In this document: one piece after another, positions 1 through 8,663 of the stretch
Numbering within the stretch: the first letter of the stretch is position 1
How the letters are laid out: the number at the start of each line of letters is the position of its first letter
Source: Campylobacterota bacterium
Lineage (GTDB): Bacteria > Campylobacterota > Campylobacteria > Campylobacterales > Sulfurovaceae
Reading direction: 5' to 3'
Length of the DNA: 19,624 nt
NCBI GenBank assembly: GCA_013153825.1
Contig: JAADDP010000051.1
Coordinates: forward strand, 1-19,624
Position numbers and translations under genes: made by a program
The notes under the pieces: model-generated
What the model was told of the DNA's origin: nothing
The model's input: only the letters and a program-made list of their open reading frames with translations
Database searches by the model: none

Positions 1-37
1 AACCTAAATCTTTTACCCATTTTTCAATCGGATGCAT
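1..37 (-). CDS. Possible start of a further gene, cut by the window edge
   Basis: An ATG at 37 on the minus strand opens a frame reading MHPIEKWVKDLG before the window ends. It overlaps the last 14 bases of anmK in another frame. A purine-rich stretch (AGGTGGAG) lies just upstream, with the AGG about 8 bases from the ATG, which could serve as a ribosome binding site. Such overlaps are common in this compact region. Twelve residues are too few to assign a family. A second ATG at 20 (MGKRFR) is a competing start with a weaker upstream signal. Seen: the open frame and Shine-Dalgarno-like sequence. Inferred: that it is a real gene in the anmK operon. Confidence 0.4.
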   Translation of the reverse strand, partial: MHPIEKWVKDLG

Positions 38-1127
38 ATACTCCACCTAAAATTGTATTCTTTTTTGCACCTGTTACGGTCTTTAAATTAATCTTTTCTC
101 TATCCAATCGCTTCTTTGCCAACCATGCAAATATCATCGCTTCAATATAATCCGAGTCCACCCCATAACTATCTGTAGGCTTAATATCTATATCTGGTAG
201 CCTATATTGTAACTGCTCCATTAAGTATCTATTTTTAGCTCCACCACCACAAATTAATAGGTTATCAATATTAAACTTCTCCACCTCATCAGCGATTGAG
301 TGAACAGTCAGAGCCAAAAGTGTAGCTTGAACATCACAATCCGATATTTTATCGAATGGTTCTAAATATTTTATTAAAAAATCCTTATTAAAATATTCTC
401 GTCCCGTGCTTTTAGGATAGTTTAATTTAAAATAGCTATCCTCCAACATATTTTTTAAAAGCTTACTATTAACCCTCCCACTCTCTGCAAATTTTCCATA
501 TCTATCAAAATCTAAACCCTTAACCTCTCTAATCCATATATCCATTAAAACATTACCACAACCACAATCATACCCCATCAGCTCTGGTGAAAATAGTGTA
601 AGGTTTGATATACCACCTATATTCACTACACCACAATTCTCTATATTTTTAAAAAGCTCCATATGAAATATCGGGGCAAAAGGTGCACCCTCACCACCGA
701 GGGCTACATCTTTTGAGCGAAAATCGGCAACAACATCTATACCACTCTCAACAGCTAAAACAGATGGATTTCCCAACTGCATTGTAAAGGGGTACTCTCC
801 TCTAGGCTCATGCCATACTGTCTGACCATGAGAGCCGATAGCCTCTATATCTGACGCTTTAGTTCCACTTTTTATCAATAGCTTCTTAACAGCTCTACTA
901 AACTCAACACCTAACCTATAATCTATCGCTCCCACCTCTCTTATGGATACTTTTGACTCTATAAGCCTCAATATATCCCTCTTAAGTCCACCATCTAAAG
1001 GGTATGATACTCTAGACTCCAGTGTAAATTTGGTAGAGCTATCTAGACATAGGGCAACATCTATGGCATCTAAGCTTGTTCCAGACATTATCCCAATATA
1101 TAGCCTATCTTCCTCTCGATATCCCAT
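24..1127 (-). CDS. anmK: Anhydro-N-acetylmuramic acid kinase
   Basis: AnmK hydrolyses and phosphorylates 1,6-anhydro-N-acetylmuramic acid to MurNAc-6-phosphate with ATP, a cytoplasmic step of cell-wall recycling. The 367-residue product has the family's usual length and landmarks: an N-terminal phosphate loop (IMSGTSLDAID, about residues 13-23), SHGQTVWHEP near residue 100, NIGGISNLT, the GCGNVLMD segment, and a C-terminal ICGGGAKN loop typical of the actin-like ATPase fold. The ATG follows the TAG of the upstream endonuclease gene with no base between, so the two are almost certainly co-transcribed and translationally coupled; the only Shine-Dalgarno-like sequence is a weak AAAGAG. No partner recycling gene such as murQ is visible, though one could lie beyond the left edge. 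The family call is secure. Confidence 0.95.
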   Translation of the reverse strand: MGYREEDRLYIGIMSGTSLDAIDVALCLDSSTKFTLESRVSYPLDGGLKRDILRLIESKVSIREVGAIDYRLGVEFSRAVKKLLIKSGTKASDIEAIGSHGQTVWHEPRGEYPFTMQLGNPSVLAVESGIDVVADFRSKDVALGGEGAPFAPIFHMELFKNIENCGVVNIGGISNLTLFSPELMGYDCGCGNVLMDIWIREVKGLDFDRYGKFAESGRVNSKLLKNMLEDSYFKLNYPKSTGREYFNKDFLIKYLEPFDKISDCDVQATLLALTVHSIADEVEKFNIDNLLICGGGAKNRYLMEQLQYRLPDIDIKPTDSYGVDSDYIEAMIFAWLAKKRLDREKINLKTVTGAKKNTILGGVYASD

Positions 1128-2060
1128 CTACTTTCTCTTTCTAAAAAATATTATTATAGCTATGATAAATAGTAGAATGGTGGCTATAGGTTTAGGGAGT
1201 AGCTCAAATAGAGGTTTAAATCTCTCCTCCAAATCTCTCTTAACATCAGAAAAGCTCTCCTCTCCTCCACCCTCTGTTGGAATAGGTCTCAGCTCATCAA
1301 TTTTTCTATATTGACTTATATATATATTATCGTCCCCTTGATACTCCTTTACTAATAGATTTTTCTTCCTCTCCCATCTCGTAACGGGGTCTCTATTGTT
1401 CCACTCTATAAACCTCTGCTCATCCTCATGTGATAGCTTAAGCCCATATCTATCTCTCATATATAGATATACCCTCGCTATATCTCCCAATATATTTCTC
1501 TTAGGCTCTGCCAACTTCTGACTGAAATCTATTTCCATATCTACACGCCCATACTCTCTCCTCTCTCCCCTTATATTTCCATATGGAAAGTTGCTCCTAT
1601 CTCCATTAATCTCCCCTATCGCTGGAGCTAGATTGTGCATATCGGCCTCCATCCTCTTAAACTCTGGAGATACCCTTCTACACTCGGCTCTCCCACCTCT
1701 CTTCCAGCAATCCAAGTTGTGACCGAAAAACCAAGCTGGAACTATATGCTCCCACTCAATTCTAGATGCTCTCTTTAGATTTTTTCTATAGTGAAATCCA
1801 CAACTATCATGTATCGGAATAAGTCTATTATCTACTATCTCATAGTCACATCCACCATAAAATGTCTTCTGGTGTTGAGAGTATATCTTTGTGGCTAATA
1901 TTCTCTTTGATTTGGAGAATGATGGTTCACTGCTACTCTTAGCAGATAAAGTTTCAGGCTCAATTGTAGCCACATCTATATCTGCATCATCAACTATATT
2001 TTGTGAATTTACCATCACTACTGCTGATATAACTGTTAAAATTAATATATTTTTTCTCAT
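1128..2060 (-). CDS. Exported endonuclease I family nuclease with C-terminal membrane anchor
   Basis: This 310-residue protein belongs to the endonuclease I (EndA/Dns) family of secreted beta-beta-alpha-metal nucleases that degrade DNA outside the cytoplasm. The N-terminus (residues 1-19, hydrophobic ILILTVISAVVMV) looks like a signal peptide. The catalytic core starts near residue 55 and includes WEHIVPAWFFGHN (H105 as putative general base) and DMHNLAPAIGEINGDRSNF (N143, E150, N152 as likely metal ligands). Several cysteines (71, 87, 118, 127) could form disulfides. Unusually, residues 291-306 form a hydrophobic helix followed by RKRK, which should fix the enzyme to the inner membrane instead of releasing it. 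Residues 20-52 are a Ser/Glu-rich spacer. The ATG lacks a Shine-Dalgarno sequence and sits 6 bases after a TATAAT box, so a leaderless mRNA is possible. anmK follows directly. I infer roles in nucleotide scavenging or DNA processing. Confidence 0.9.
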   Translation of the reverse strand: MRKNILILTVISAVVMVNSQNIVDDADIDVATIEPETLSAKSSSEPSFSKSKRILATKIYSQHQKTFYGGCDYEIVDNRLIPIHDSCGFHYRKNLKRASRIEWEHIVPAWFFGHNLDCWKRGGRAECRRVSPEFKRMEADMHNLAPAIGEINGDRSNFPYGNIRGERREYGRVDMEIDFSQKLAEPKRNILGDIARVYLYMRDRYGLKLSHEDEQRFIEWNNRDPVTRWERKKNLLVKEYQGDDNIYISQYRKIDELRPIPTEGGGEESFSDVKRDLEERFKPLFELLPKPIATILLFIIAIIIFFRKRK

Positions 2061-2066
2061 AATAAA

Positions 2067-2072
2067 ATTATA
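2067..2072 (-). promoter_or_regulatory. Possible -10 box for the endonuclease gene
   Basis: The minus strand reads TATGATATAATTTTATT before the ATG at 2060, with TATAAT at 2072-2067. Transcription would start about at the ATG itself, giving a leaderless message. No Shine-Dalgarno sequence is seen. Chance occurrence is quite possible in DNA this AT-rich. Confidence 0.4.
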
Positions 2073-2095
2073 TCATAGAAAATTGAGGGGATTTA

Positions 2096-2116
2096 ACCAA
2101 CCGTAGTGGGGTTGGT
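2096..2116 (-). terminator. Hairpin after msrBA, weak terminator candidate
   Basis: Arms ACCAACC and GGTTGGT form a perfect 7-bp stem around a 7-base loop, 9 bases beyond the msrBA stop codon. The sequence after the stem (TTAAAT) has only a poor T tract, so termination would be inefficient. The stem also lies just upstream of the endonuclease gene's possible promoter. Confidence 0.35.
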
Positions 2117-2125
2117 CTATATGTT

Positions 2126-2983
2126 TTAGAATAATCTTCTGTAGCTATGGCAGTATGGCTCTCCCCCCCTCAATTTGTAGTAGTTTTGATGCTCCTCTTC
2201 AGCCTTGTAGAACCTATGCTGTGTAGCATCTATAAGTTTTGTTACAACCCTCATTCCAACCTTTTTAAGGGATAGTATAGTCTCTTTTGCAATTCTCTTC
2301 TCATCCCTATTACCATAGAATATAGCAGATATATATTGGGGGCCTATATCTGGACCCTGACCATCAATCTGCTCTGGATTGTGTATCTCAAAGAAGAACT
2401 TTACCAAATCTATATAGGAGATAATCCTATCATCATATACAACCTTTACCGTCTCAATATGTCCACTATTTCCTCTACATACATCACTATATGTGGGATT
2501 ATCAAGATACCCCCCCATGTATCCTGAGTATGCCCCAAGAACACCATCCAACTTTGAGAACCAGTACTCAACCCCCCAGAAACAGCCACCTGCAAAATAT
2601 GCCACACTATACCTATCACTATCCTCAAATGGTTCAAAGTTCAGAGATGTTGAGTTTACACAGTGTCTAGTGTTCTTCGGAGTAAACTGCTCCCCTCTAA
2701 ATACATGGCCTAGATGCCCTCCACAGTTTGCACATATTATCTCTATTCTCCTCCCATCGCTATCTATAACCTCCTTCACCCCTCCACGTACGGTATCATC
2801 AAAACTTGGCCAGCCAGAGTTGGAGTTGAACTTATCTTTGGAGTAAAATAGAGGATTGTTACACCTCTTACATAGATATATTCCATCTTGATAGAAGTTA
2901 TTGTATCTCCCACTAAATGGGAGTTCCGTCCCCTTATTCTCTATTATTCTAATCTCTTCTGCACTCAATCTGTTAAATTTCAT
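2126..2983 (-). CDS. msrBA: Fused peptide-methionine sulfoxide reductase MsrB-MsrA
   Basis: A bifunctional repair enzyme that reduces both stereoisomers of methionine sulfoxide in proteins. Residues 1-120 are the MsrB domain (R-isomer), with zinc-binding C38-x2-C41 and C84-x2-C87 and the catalytic cysteine C108 in RHCVNSTSLNF. Residues 127-285 are the MsrA domain (S-isomer), with catalytic C134 in GGCFWG, the GHIE motif near 174-177, and a late cysteine in EPYCHSY that may act in recycling. The order B-then-A is the reverse of the A-then-B fusions found in other bacteria. There is no signal peptide, so the enzyme should be cytoplasmic. The ATG has a good upstream AGGAGA. Two runs of seven G (2163-2169 and 2510-2516) lie in the MsrA-coding part. 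Transcribed divergently from lpxC. Confidence 0.96.
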   Translation of the reverse strand: MKFNRLSAEEIRIIENKGTELPFSGRYNNFYQDGIYLCKRCNNPLFYSKDKFNSNSGWPSFDDTVRGGVKEVIDSDGRRIEIICANCGGHLGHVFRGEQFTPKNTRHCVNSTSLNFEPFEDSDRYSVAYFAGGCFWGVEYWFSKLDGVLGAYSGYMGGYLDNPTYSDVCRGNSGHIETVKVVYDDRIISYIDLVKFFFEIHNPEQIDGQGPDIGPQYISAIFYGNRDEKRIAKETILSLKKVGMRVVTKLIDATQHRFYKAEEEHQNYYKLRGGEPYCHSYRRLF

Positions 2984-3006
2984 ACCTATCTCCTATTTTT
3001 ATCACA

Positions 3007-3012
3007 AATATA
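3007..3012 (-). promoter_or_regulatory. Possible -10 box for msrBA
   Basis: TATATT on the minus strand lies 24 bases before the msrBA start, downstream of an A-rich stretch and upstream of an AGGAGA ribosome binding site. It shares a 122-bp divergent intergenic region with the lpxC promoter. Confidence 0.4.
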
Positions 3013-3072
3013 ACATGATTTTTTTATAAAATGGCAAAATTTAACTAAAAGTAGAGTTATTAAAAACTATGA

Positions 3073-3078
3073 TATAAT
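3073..3078 (+). promoter_or_regulatory. Promoter -10 box of the lpxC-rimP operon
   Basis: TATAAT preceded by AT-rich sequence and no obvious -35 box fits the sigma-70 promoters of Campylobacterota. The start site would be near 3085, followed by AAAGGA (3094-3099) and the lpxC ATG at 3106. Confidence 0.7.
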
Positions 3079-3105
3079 CAGAATTATAAAAATAAAGGAT
3101 TTTAT

Positions 3106-3993
3106 ATGAACCAACGAACTATTAAGAGAGCCGTAGAGATTATAGGTATCGGTCTACATAAGGGGAGACCGATAAGGTTAAGATTAGAGCCTCTCGAAGT
3201 TGATTCAGGTATAATATTTTATAGAAAGGATTTAGCCCTAAATATACCCCTATCCCCAAGTAGTGTTATAGATACGAAGATGGCTACCGTGATAGGGAAT
3301 AGCAGAGGATTTATCTCCACGATTGAACACTTTCTATCTGCAATATACTCATATGGCGTGGATAATCTAAGGGTTATTCTCGATGGAAATGAGATGCCAA
3401 TTATGGATGGTAGTGCAAGTCCATTCTGTATGCTTCTAGATGAGGCTGGAATTATGGAGCAGAGAAGTCCAAAGAGAATATTGAGAGTTAAGAGGAGAGT
3501 TGAGGTTAGAGATGGGGATAAGTTTGTGAGATTGGAGCCTAGTAAATCTGCAATATTTGACTTTAAAATAGATTTTAAACACCCAGCAATAGGGAAGGAG
3601 CATCTAAAATTTAAGTTTGGACGGAGGGAGTTTATAGAGGATATCTCTAGAGCTAGAACATTCGGATTTGCCAGAGATATTCAATATCTTCAGAGTATAA
3701 ATCTAGCACTTGGGGCGAGTCTAAATAACGCTATAGGTCTAGATAGTGAGAAGGTTCTAAACCCAGAAGGTCTTAGATATAGAGATGAGTTTGTGAGACA
3801 TAAGATATTAGATGCGATGGGTGATTTAATGGTTATGGGTTATAACATTCTTGGAAGATATAGCTCATTTGCAGGGGGGCATAAGTTAAACCATGAGCTT
3901 ACAAAGGCTCTATTGGCAGATAGTGCAAATTATGAGATTGTTACAGTTAAGAGGTCTAAGATGGTTATGGAGTTTGAGAAGAGTTTTGCATGA
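3106..3993 (+). CDS. lpxC: UDP-3-O-acyl-N-acetylglucosamine deacetylase
   Basis: LpxC is the zinc-dependent enzyme that commits UDP-3-O-acyl-GlcNAc to lipid A synthesis, so the cell has a lipopolysaccharide outer membrane. The 295-residue length is normal. Zinc ligands match the family: H75 in TIEHFLSA, then H232 and D236 in RHKILDAMGD. E74 is the putative catalytic base and H259 in GGHKLNHE the second catalytic histidine. The ATG follows AAAGGA with good spacing. It is the first gene of a seven-gene operon, and its stop overlaps the next start as ATGA at 3990-3993. The order lpxC - tsaB-like - thrB - ylxR - infB - rbfA - rimP is a conserved Campylobacterota arrangement and the best taxonomic marker here. 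Confidence 0.97.
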   Translation: MNQRTIKRAVEIIGIGLHKGRPIRLRLEPLEVDSGIIFYRKDLALNIPLSPSSVIDTKMATVIGNSRGFISTIEHFLSAIYSYGVDNLRVILDGNEMPIMDGSASPFCMLLDEAGIMEQRSPKRILRVKRRVEVRDGDKFVRLEPSKSAIFDFKIDFKHPAIGKEHLKFKFGRREFIEDISRARTFGFARDIQYLQSINLALGASLNNAIGLDSEKVLNPEGLRYRDEFVRHKILDAMGDLMVMGYNILGRYSSFAGGHKLNHELTKALLADSANYEIVTVKRSKMVMEFEKSFA

Positions 3994-4445
3994 GCTACTC
4001 AATTTTAATAATATCAATCTCCTCTCCACTAAAGGTTGGCGTATATGATAGGGGTGGAAATTTAGTAGAGAGTATAGAGAGTGGGGAGAAGACATCAGAT
4101 TCACTTCTAAGGATATTGATGGAGCTTAAGGAGAGGTATTGCTATAGAGATGTGATATATACAAGTGGTCCAGGTAGCTATATGTCTATAAAGATAACCT
4201 ACATAACACTTGCTACTATGGAGATTGTCGATGGGATAAAATTCTCTGCATGTGACGCTTTCGCTCTAAATGGGAATAAACCTATAAAAGCTATGGGTAA
4301 AATATACTTTATAAAAGAAAAAGAGAATATAATTACAGAAAAATTTAATGAGGCAGTGGAGCAGAGGTTTCAGTTACCAGATAGCTTAGAAGGGATAGAG
4401 ATATTGGAGAGTAGTGAGCCTATATATGTTCTACCTGCCGTATAG
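3990..4445 (+). CDS. tsaB: Short TsaB-like tRNA t6A modification protein
   Basis: TsaB is the non-catalytic HSP70/actin-fold partner of TsaD in the complex that adds threonylcarbamoyl to adenosine 37 of tRNAs decoding ANN codons. The product has the family's N-terminal layout: a beta-strand start ([17 protein letters not shown]), a helix, then [14 protein letters not shown], which matches the GPGSFTGLRIG motif of TsaB although TGLR is replaced by MSIK. At 151 residues it is much shorter than the usual 220-230 and lacks most of the second lobe. The gene overlaps lpxC by 4 bases and ends 2 bases before thrB. A short TsaB-like gene between lpxC and thrB is, as far as I recall, normal in Campylobacterota, so this looks like lineage reduction, not a broken gene. 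Confidence 0.72.
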   Translation: MSYSILIISISSPLKVGVYDRGGNLVESIESGEKTSDSLLRILMELKERYCYRDVIYTSGPGSYMSIKITYITLATMEIVDGIKFSACDAFALNGNKPIKAMGKIYFIKEKENIITEKFNEAVEQRFQLPDSLEGIEILESSEPIYVLPAV

Positions 4446-4447
4446 TA

Positions 4448-5341
4448 ATGGGGAGAGTTTTGTTTATATCAGTTCCAGCAACTTCAGCAAATTTGGGACC
4501 AGGCTTCGATAGTTTAGGGTTGGCAATAAGTTTAAGAAATGAGATTATTATAAAACCTTCAAGATTTCTATCTGTCTCCACAAAGGGGGAGGGGGCAGAC
4601 AACCCTCACATTAGAAAAAATCTACTATTTATGAACATATTTAATAAGCAGTATGAGATATTGAAAGGGAGAAGAGATAATTTTCGATTTGAATTTAATA
4701 ATAAGATACCCATCTCTAGAGGTCTGGGAAGCTCATCGGCAGTAATAGTGGCTGCTTTAGCCTCTGCATTTGTAGTTGCTAAGGAGCGATATAGCAAGAG
4801 AAAGATATTAAATCTTGCTCTAGAGTATGAACCACATCCAGATAATATAACCCCAGCTGTTATGGGAGGTTTCAATGTATCATGTGTGGAGGATGATAAG
4901 GTATATAGCAAAAAGAGGAAGATGCCCGACTACCTCAAGGCTGTATTAGTTATACCAAATAAGACAATATCTACAGCAAAATCTAGAACAATTCTTCCAG
5001 ACACATATAAAAAAGAGGAGGTTGTCTACTCCCTATCCCACTCATCACTTCTTACTGCTCTATTTATGAGTGAATCTTGGGAACTACTGAAGATTGCGTC
5101 TAAAGATAGACTGCACCAGACAAGGAGAATGAAGCAGATGCCTGAGCTTTTTGAGGTTCAGAAGATAGCTCTTGAGAGTGGAGCCTTAATGAGTACGCTA
5201 TCTGGAAGTGGCTCAACATTTTTCACCCTCTGCTATGGAGATGATGCCTCAAAAATACACAAAAAACTTGAGGAGAAGTTCCCTAAATATAGGGTATTCA
5301 GTAGAACTCTTGATAATTATGGTGTTACTTCAAAGAGTTAA
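4448..5341 (+). CDS. thrB: Homoserine kinase, GHMP family
   Basis: ThrB phosphorylates L-homoserine with ATP to O-phosphohomoserine, the step before threonine synthase. The 297-residue protein shows the three GHMP-kinase motifs: [17 protein letters not shown] near the N-terminus, the phosphate-binding [14 protein letters not shown] around residues 89-102, and the C-terminal LSGSGSTFF. Motif [14 protein letters not shown] is characteristic of homoserine kinases within the superfamily. The start lies 2 bases after the preceding TAG and has no strong Shine-Dalgarno sequence, so translation probably depends on coupling to the upstream gene. Its place inside a lipid A and translation operon has no metabolic logic but is conserved in the phylum. 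Confidence 0.96.
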   Translation: MGRVLFISVPATSANLGPGFDSLGLAISLRNEIIIKPSRFLSVSTKGEGADNPHIRKNLLFMNIFNKQYEILKGRRDNFRFEFNNKIPISRGLGSSSAVIVAALASAFVVAKERYSKRKILNLALEYEPHPDNITPAVMGGFNVSCVEDDKVYSKKRKMPDYLKAVLVIPNKTISTAKSRTILPDTYKKEEVVYSLSHSSLLTALFMSESWELLKIASKDRLHQTRRMKQMPELFEVQKIALESGALMSTLSGSGSTFFTLCYGDDASKIHKKLEEKFPKYRVFSRTLDNYGVTSKS

Positions 5342-5362
5342 TAAAATTATTTAGGTATAATT

Positions 5363-5614
5363 ATGCGAAAAAATGGGCCTATACGCATGTGTGTAACATG
5401 TAGAGTTAGAGAACTGCAGAAAGAACTAATAAGACTACAACACAAAGATAATACTATTATTCCTTATAGTGGTCAGGGTAGAAGTCTCTATTTGTGTAGT
5501 GCTTGTAGTAGTAATGATAAAAAAGTAAGGAGCTTAATGAGGCGTTTTAGAGTAACGGATAGCAATTTTGAACGCCTAGTTAAGTATTTAAAGGAGTTAG
5601 ATAGTAATGGATAA
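5363..5614 (+). CDS. ylxR: YlxR family (DUF448) RNA-binding protein
   Basis: A small (83-residue) basic protein of the YlxR/DUF448 family, usually encoded beside nusA or infB. The family fold carries a putative RNA-binding surface, and YlxR proteins have been linked to nucleoid association and RNase P modulation in other bacteria. Here the signature is RMCVTCR (C10, C13) and, further on, [10 protein letters not shown] (C45, C48), a CxxC pair arrangement like a small zinc site. The ATG at 5363 follows a weak AGG. The stop overlaps the infB start (ATGGATAA, 5607-5614), so the two are translationally coupled. Confidence 0.9.
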   Translation: MRKNGPIRMCVTCRVRELQKELIRLQHKDNTIIPYSGQGRSLYLCSACSSNDKKVRSLMRRFRVTDSNFERLVKYLKELDSNG

Positions 5615-8294
5615 GATTAAAATCCAAGAGATTGCACTAGAGGCAGGGACATCAAATGCAGTCTTAATTGAGAAAGCTAAAGAGTTGGGCTTCAATGTAA
5701 AGGCGGCAAATAGTACATTGAGAGTCGAAGAGGCTGATAAACTCTTGAATTATGTTGTAAATGGTACAAAACCTAAAGTTGATAAGGAGCCTAAGGTTAA
5801 TAAGAGAGTTGTTATTAAGAGGTCAGATAGAAGGGGAAGAGGAAAAGGCTCAACAGCAGGTAGAGGCGATATAAAGGTCAATAGAGAGAAGAGAGAAGAG
5901 AGGGAAGATGCTCAAAAGGGAGAGGATAGAAGAGCTAAATCTAGTAAAAGAGTAGAAGAGAAGAGTAATAGGGTTGAGAGTGTTAAACCTGAAGAGCAAC
6001 AGGGTGGAGATGGCTCTAAAAAGGTTAAAGTGAAGAGGAAGAGAGTCGGTATAACAGTCATAAAAAAGGCAGATATAAAAAAGCCTAGAATAAGGATTGT
6101 TAAAGAGACAAAGAGGGATGATGAGGTTAAGATAAAGAGGGTTGAGAGTAAAAAAGATAGTGATAAGTCTAAAATCTCAAAGGAGCTGAAGCAGAAACCA
6201 TCGCCTAAAAAGAGACCTAAGAGGGTTGCGAAAGCTAAGGATAGTGGTGAGAGGTTGGAGCTTCTATCCCATGCAAATTTTGATAGTGGTAAATCTATAT
6301 CTGACTTTGAGGATGAGCCGGAAGTTATGATGCTAGACTTCTCAGATAAGAATATATATGAGGAGATGGTTAAGCAGGAGCAGAAGAGGAGAGAGGAGTC
6401 TAAAAAGAGGGCATCTGGTAGTTCAAATCAGCAGAATAGAGGCTCAAATAGTAACAATGGTGGTAGAAAGAGAAACCTGAAGAGACCAACTCCTAAGAAG
6501 AAGAAGGGTTCAAAGAAGGGGGAGAAGAGAGAGTCGGTAACATCTATCCAGATTCCAGAGAATGTTAGGGTATATGAGTTTGCAGAGAAGATTGGAAAAA
6601 CTACGGGAGAGGTGATTAAGGTTCTATTTACTCTCGGAACGATGTTTACACAGAATGACTTTCTGGATAAGGACTCAATCGAGATATTGGCAGAGGAGTT
6701 TGGAATAGAGGTGAAAACGGTAGACCCTCTAAGTGAACTAAACTATGTAAAGGTATATGATGAGCAGGAGAATAAAAATCTTGTAGAGAGACCACCAATT
6801 ATTACAATAATGGGGCATGTTGACCATGGAAAGACCTCTCTTTTAGATAGAATTAGACAGACAAAGGTGGCACAGAAAGAGGCTGGGGGGATTACTCAAC
6901 ATGTGGGAGCATATCAGGTGGAGAAGAGTGGGAAGAAAATCTCATTCATAGATACCCCAGGTCATGAGGCATTTACACAGATGCGTTCGAGAGGGGCTCA
7001 AGCTACAGATATTGTAATTATCGTTGTAGCTGCCGATGATGGTGTAAAAGAGCAGACAAAAGAGGCTATATCCCACGCAAAGGCTGCAGGTGTACCGATT
7101 GTAATTGCGATAAATAAGATGGATAAACAGGGTGCAAATCCAGAGATGGTAAAGGCACAGTTGGCAGAGTTAGAGATTACTCCAGTTGATTGGGGTGGAG
7201 AGCATGAGTTTGTTCCTGTATCTGCACATACAGGAGAGGGGATTGATGAACTTCTTGAGACTCTACTACTAACTGCTGAACTTTTAGAGTTAAAAGCTGA
7301 CCCAACTAGAAAAGCGAAGGCTATAGTATTAGAGAGTTCGCTTGAAAAGGGATTTGGAGCAGTTGCCGATATAATTATTCAGAATGGAACTCTAAGAGTG
7401 GGAGACCCATTTGTAGTTGGAACAACTTATGGAAAAGTTAGAACAATGATTTTAGATGATGGCTCAAGGGTTAAAGAGGTTGGTCCAAGTACACCTACAG
7501 CCATTACAGGTCTAAATAGAGTTCCTACAGCCGGTGATATCCTTATAGTTATGGATAGCGAGAAACAGGCGAAAGAGATTGCAGATAAGAGGGCTGAGTA
7601 TGAGAGGGCTAAAGAGCTATCAAAGAGTCAAAAAGTTACTCTTGAGGATCTATCGGCAGTCATTGCAGAGGGGAATTTAAAATCTCTTCCTGTAATTATC
7701 AAGACAGATGTTCAGGGTTCACTCGAAGCTATAAAGGCAACTCTATCTGAGCTTAAGAATGAAGAGGTCAAGGTAAATATTATCCATGGTGGAGTTGGAG
7801 GAATTACAGAGAGTGATATTCAACTTGCAAATGCTAGTGAACATGCTGTAATTTTAGGGTTCAATGTTAGACCAACAGGGGTTGTAAAACAGAAAGCTAA
7901 AGAGCTTGGAGTCGAGATTAAGACCTACTCTGTAATATTTGAACTCATAGATGATATAAAGGCTCTCTTAAGTGGTTTAATGAGTCCAGTAATCTCTGAA
8001 GAGGTGACGGGTCAAGCTGAGGTTAGAGAGGTCTTTGTTGTGGCTAAAGTTGGCACAATTGCCGGTTGTAAAGTTGTAGATGGGTTCATATCTAGAAATG
8101 CTGGAGCTAGACTTATAAGAAATGGGGTTGTTGTATATACATCCAAGATATCATCTCTAAAGAGATTTAGTGATGATGTTAAAGAGGTTAGAAGTGGCTT
8201 TGAGTGTGGTATTATGCTTGAGAACTTCAACGATATAAAGGTTGGAGATGTAATAGAGACATTCAAGACTGTGGAGACACAGGCGACCCTATAG
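5607..8294 (+). CDS. infB: Translation initiation factor IF-2
   Basis: IF-2 is the GTPase that places initiator fMet-tRNA on the 30S subunit and promotes subunit joining. The 895-residue protein has a first IF2_N domain (about 1-50), a long Lys/Arg/Glu-rich low-complexity linker (about 51-318), a second IF2_N-like domain (about 320-375), then the G domain with G1 GHVDHGKT (403-410), G2 [11 protein letters not shown]3 DTPGHEAF, G4 NKMD (503-506) and G5 SAHTGEG. Domains II, III and the fMet-tRNA-binding C-terminal domains follow intact. The ATG at 5607 lies 10 bases after AAGGAG and overlaps ylxR by 8 bases. The only GATC I could find in the window is in this gene (7647-7650). Confidence 0.98.
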   Translation: MDKIKIQEIALEAGTSNAVLIEKAKELGFNVKAANSTLRVEEADKLLNYVVNGTKPKVDKEPKVNKRVVIKRSDRRGRGKGSTAGRGDIKVNREKREEREDAQKGEDRRAKSSKRVEEKSNRVESVKPEEQQGGDGSKKVKVKRKRVGITVIKKADIKKPRIRIVKETKRDDEVKIKRVESKKDSDKSKISKELKQKPSPKKRPKRVAKAKDSGERLELLSHANFDSGKSISDFEDEPEVMMLDFSDKNIYEEMVKQEQKRREESKKRASGSSNQQNRGSNSNNGGRKRNLKRPTPKKKKGSKKGEKRESVTSIQIPENVRVYEFAEKIGKTTGEVIKVLFTLGTMFTQNDFLDKDSIEILAEEFGIEVKTVDPLSELNYVKVYDEQENKNLVERPPIITIMGHVDHGKTSLLDRIRQTKVAQKEAGGITQHVGAYQVEKSGKKISFIDTPGHEAFTQMRSRGAQATDIVIIVVAADDGVKEQTKEAISHAKAAGVPIVIAINKMDKQGANPEMVKAQLAELEITPVDWGGEHEFVPVSAHTGEGIDELLETLLLTAELLELKADPTRKAKAIVLESSLEKGFGAVADIIIQNGTLRVGDPFVVGTTYGKVRTMILDDGSRVKEVGPSTPTAITGLNRVPTAGDILIVMDSEKQAKEIADKRAEYERAKELSKSQKVTLEDLSAVIAEGNLKSLPVIIKTDVQGSLEAIKATLSELKNEEVKVNIIHGGVGGITESDIQLANASEHAVILGFNVRPTGVVKQKAKELGVEIKTYSVIFELIDDIKALLSGLMSPVISEEVTGQAEVREVFVVAKVGTIAGCKVVDGFISRNAGARLIRNGVVVYTSKISSLKRFSDDVKEVRSGFECGIMLENFNDIKVGDVIETFKTVETQATL

Positions 8295-8308
8295 TTGGGA
8301 GAGTAGCT

Positions 8309-8662
8309 ATGAGAGAAGAGGAGATAAAGCGAAAGCGAACAGAGGCTAGACTCCAAGAGCTGATACCTGAGGCTCTAGCCACTATGAATGATAGTAGAAT
8401 TAACTCTCTAACTGTTACGGAGGTTGTCTGCTCAAGGGGTAGGTATGATGCTAAGGTCTATCTGGATAAATCTTTCCTATCGGAGCAGGAGCAGAGGGAG
8501 GCATTGAGACAGCTAAAGGTTGTCTCTAAATACCTCTCAAATTATATCAGGAGTAGTGAGGGGTGGTTTAAGGCTCCAAAATTTACATTTGAGTTTGATA
8601 ATCAGCTAGAGAAGATATCTCATATTGAAGAGCTTTTTAAAAAAATTGCAAAGGAAAAGTAG
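8309..8662 (+). CDS. rbfA: Ribosome-binding factor A
   Basis: RbfA binds the small subunit during late 16S rRNA maturation and is important for growth in the cold. The 117-residue product has the KH-like RbfA fold pattern: an N-terminal helix rich in charged residues (REEEIKRKRTEARLQELI), the strand SLTVTEVVCSRG, then YDAKVYLDKS, and the late strand PKFTFEFDNQLEKISHIEELF, which is a recognisable family signature. It lies 14 bases after infB and one base before rimP, in the usual infB-rbfA-rimP order. The rimP ribosome binding site is inside its final codons. Confidence 0.94.
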   Translation: MREEEIKRKRTEARLQELIPEALATMNDSRINSLTVTEVVCSRGRYDAKVYLDKSFLSEQEQREALRQLKVVSKYLSNYIRSSEGWFKAPKFTFEFDNQLEKISHIEELFKKIAKEK

Positions 8663-8663
8663 T

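Noticed and set aside
943..1314. Open frame on the plus strand across the anmK/endonuclease junction
   Set aside because: It lies antisense to two well-supported genes and its Ser/Leu-rich translation has no family motif.
2336..2846. Several open frames on both strands within msrBA
   Set aside because: All overlap the conserved MsrB and MsrA motifs in other frames and have no independent support.
5356..5361. TATAAT just before the ylxR start codon
   Set aside because: It ends one base before the ATG, so transcription would begin inside the gene and miss the start codon; AT-rich chance match within a continuous operon.
5757..6540. Repetitive Lys/Arg/Glu-rich stretch in infB as a possible separate element or insertion
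   Set aside because: Low-complexity basic linkers between the N-terminal domains and the G domain are normal in IF-2; the frame is continuous.
8625..8663. Longer start for rimP
   Set aside because: It overlaps rbfA by 38 bases and adds non-conserved residues; the ATG at 8664 has the better ribosome binding site and spacing.
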